A DNA stretch of 64,000 nucleotides from Vitellaria paradoxa (taxonomy: Eukaryota; Streptophyta; Magnoliopsida; Ericales; Sapotaceae), in the NCBI GenBank assembly GCA_019916065.1, contig CM034233.1:9802516-9866515 (forward strand). The letters run 5' to 3'. This document shows positions 63,001-64,000 of the stretch, piece by piece (positions within the stretch are counted from its first letter, which is position 1; each line of letters begins with the position of its first letter). Under the pieces are notes generated by a model, which was not told the DNA's origin, made no database searches, and saw only the letters and a list, made by a program, of their open reading frames with translations. The position numbers and the translations under genes are program-made.

Positions 63001-64000
63001 ATTATTGGCAAAGTCGGAATATTGGATTAAAATTTAATAGTTCACCAATGTTCATATTCATTTATTTTTAGGATATGCTTAAAATGAAATAAAATATGAT
63101 ATAAATAAAATAAAATAATTTATAAATTTCTAATTAGTACAATAAGATAAAAAGTAATAAACCAAACGTATCACTCAAATTAGGCGCAGACAACCCTAAG
63201 TTTCGAGCTACTCAAATTTCAACACTTAGAAAATTTTCAGAATGCCTCGTAACTTACCCGTAGGCAACGTGAAGTTTCGGGCTTTCATTTTTTCAAAAAC
63301 TTTATAAAATTTAAAATGCAAATGAAATTTCTTTAAATACCAAATTTATGAATCCTCCACATCAAAATATGTATAAAATTTTGTTTTAACCAAAAATAAA
63401 ACATGGATATTTGATTTACTCATTATTTAATTATAAAACTAAAATATATAGTAAATCAAAACATGTATCACATATACATCCTCAAACATATCCAAAGCAT
63501 AGGTTTTAAACATATTGACTCTTTCTTTGCAATACCTTATACTTAAATCTCAAAATTTCATATAACATATTAAAAAGAACATGACTCATATTTCTAACTC
63601 TAGTACATATTCAAAATAAACAAAATTTTGCAATAAATTAAGAAAAATAAACCTATATGCTACCCCCATTTATCTCACTACACACATAGACGATCGGTGT
63701 ATAAATGTTACTACCAACCTAAGTTAGTTCTTCCTATAAACTCTCTAGCAAACCCTCTCCGAGCTATACACGGATTTGACACGAACACGCTCCACAAAAG
63801 GTTATAGGAGATCCCCCTCTTCTTCCTCCATATAAAATTTCATGAAGGTCTCTCTCTTTCTCTCTCTCTATTTCTCTAGGTCAAATTGTTGGGGAATAAT
63901 TTGGAGACTTTATGGGGGAGTGTTTTAAATATACAATAAGTATTCAAACTCACCTGTAAAGATACATGCACCTTTCATAATTTTCCCCCTTAAAGTCTAC

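Larger units (their letters stand above)
60288..63181. other. 2.9-kb insertion or replacement inside the second gypsy LTR
   Basis: Contains, in order: the Helitron-like repeat (60288-60530, CTAG at 60414-60417), minisatellite array C, a stretch like 49740-50100 (61500-61760), and inverted block R3 with a hAT MITE inside. About 1 kb of LTR present in the first copy is absent here, so this may be a replacement and not a clean insertion. No target duplication found. Confidence 0.55.
59320..64000 (-). mobile_element. Gypsy LTR, second copy, interrupted, running off the window
   Basis: Begins at about 59320 (counterpart of 20518). It is collinear to about 60287, interrupted to about 63181, then collinear again with 22680-22717 and 24742-25500 of the first copy up to the end of the window. 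At about 63212-63245 it preserves the empty site of the 2.0-kb insertion. The copia solo LTR is not present in it. Confidence 0.75.

Overview
This is AT-rich, gene-poor plant nuclear DNA, most likely from a eudicot. The evidence is GT-AG introns, TATA boxes and AATAAA signals around the one intact gene, Ty3/gypsy and Ty1/copia LTRs, tRNA-derived SINEs, hAT- and Mutator-type MITEs, and many (AT)n and (ATT)n runs. The species cannot be named from the sequence.

The only gene family I recognise is lecithin:cholesterol acyltransferase-like (LCAT-like 1, an alpha/beta-hydrolase acyltransferase/phospholipase). There are three copies, all on the + strand. Copy 1 (16.2-18.5 kb) is a pseudogene with a nonsense codon and several frameshifts. 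Copy 2 (45.3-47.9 kb) is intact: two exons that join in frame to a 432-residue secreted-type protein with a Ser-Asp-His triad. Copy 3 (50.7-52.0 kb) is an older, exon-2-only pseudogene cut by a hAT MITE.

Layout: 1-4.9 kb, AT-rich repeats. 4.9-13.0 kb, a ~3.5 kb tandem duplication (blocks R1 and R2) with hAT MITEs, a ~57-bp tandem repeat, a SINE and another MITE; an inverted third copy (R3) lies at 62-63 kb. 13.3-14.2 kb, a long fold-back element. 14.2-19.5 kb, LCAT copy 1 with its flanks. 20.5-26.3 kb, a minus-strand gypsy LTR plus a pol remnant, carrying nested insertions (copia-type solo LTR; a 2.0-kb element with a 10-bp target duplication and the AAACAGTACC array). 26.3-32.9 kb, degenerate repeats and a copia-type solo LTR. 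32.9-44.6 kb, a ~6 kb tandem duplication (X1, X2), each with a 2.1-kb solo LTR and a copy of the LCAT 5' flank; only X2 leads into a gene. 43.3-49.0 kb, LCAT copy 2. 50.7-52.0 kb, LCAT copy 3. 52.8-57.3 kb, MITEs and a 1.85-kb non-autonomous hAT element. 57.9-64.0 kb, ~150-bp minisatellites and a second, interrupted copy of the 20-25 kb LTR region.

The events can be partly ordered. The solo LTR inserted before the X1/X2 duplication, because both copies share the target duplication. The SINE and Mutator-like MITE in the intron of copy 2 came after the copy 1/copy 2 duplication, because copy 1 keeps the empty sites. I found no RNA gene, no CRISPR array and no convincing new biochemical system. 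The interest lies in the LCAT cluster, its orphan promoter copy and the well-resolved nested insertions.
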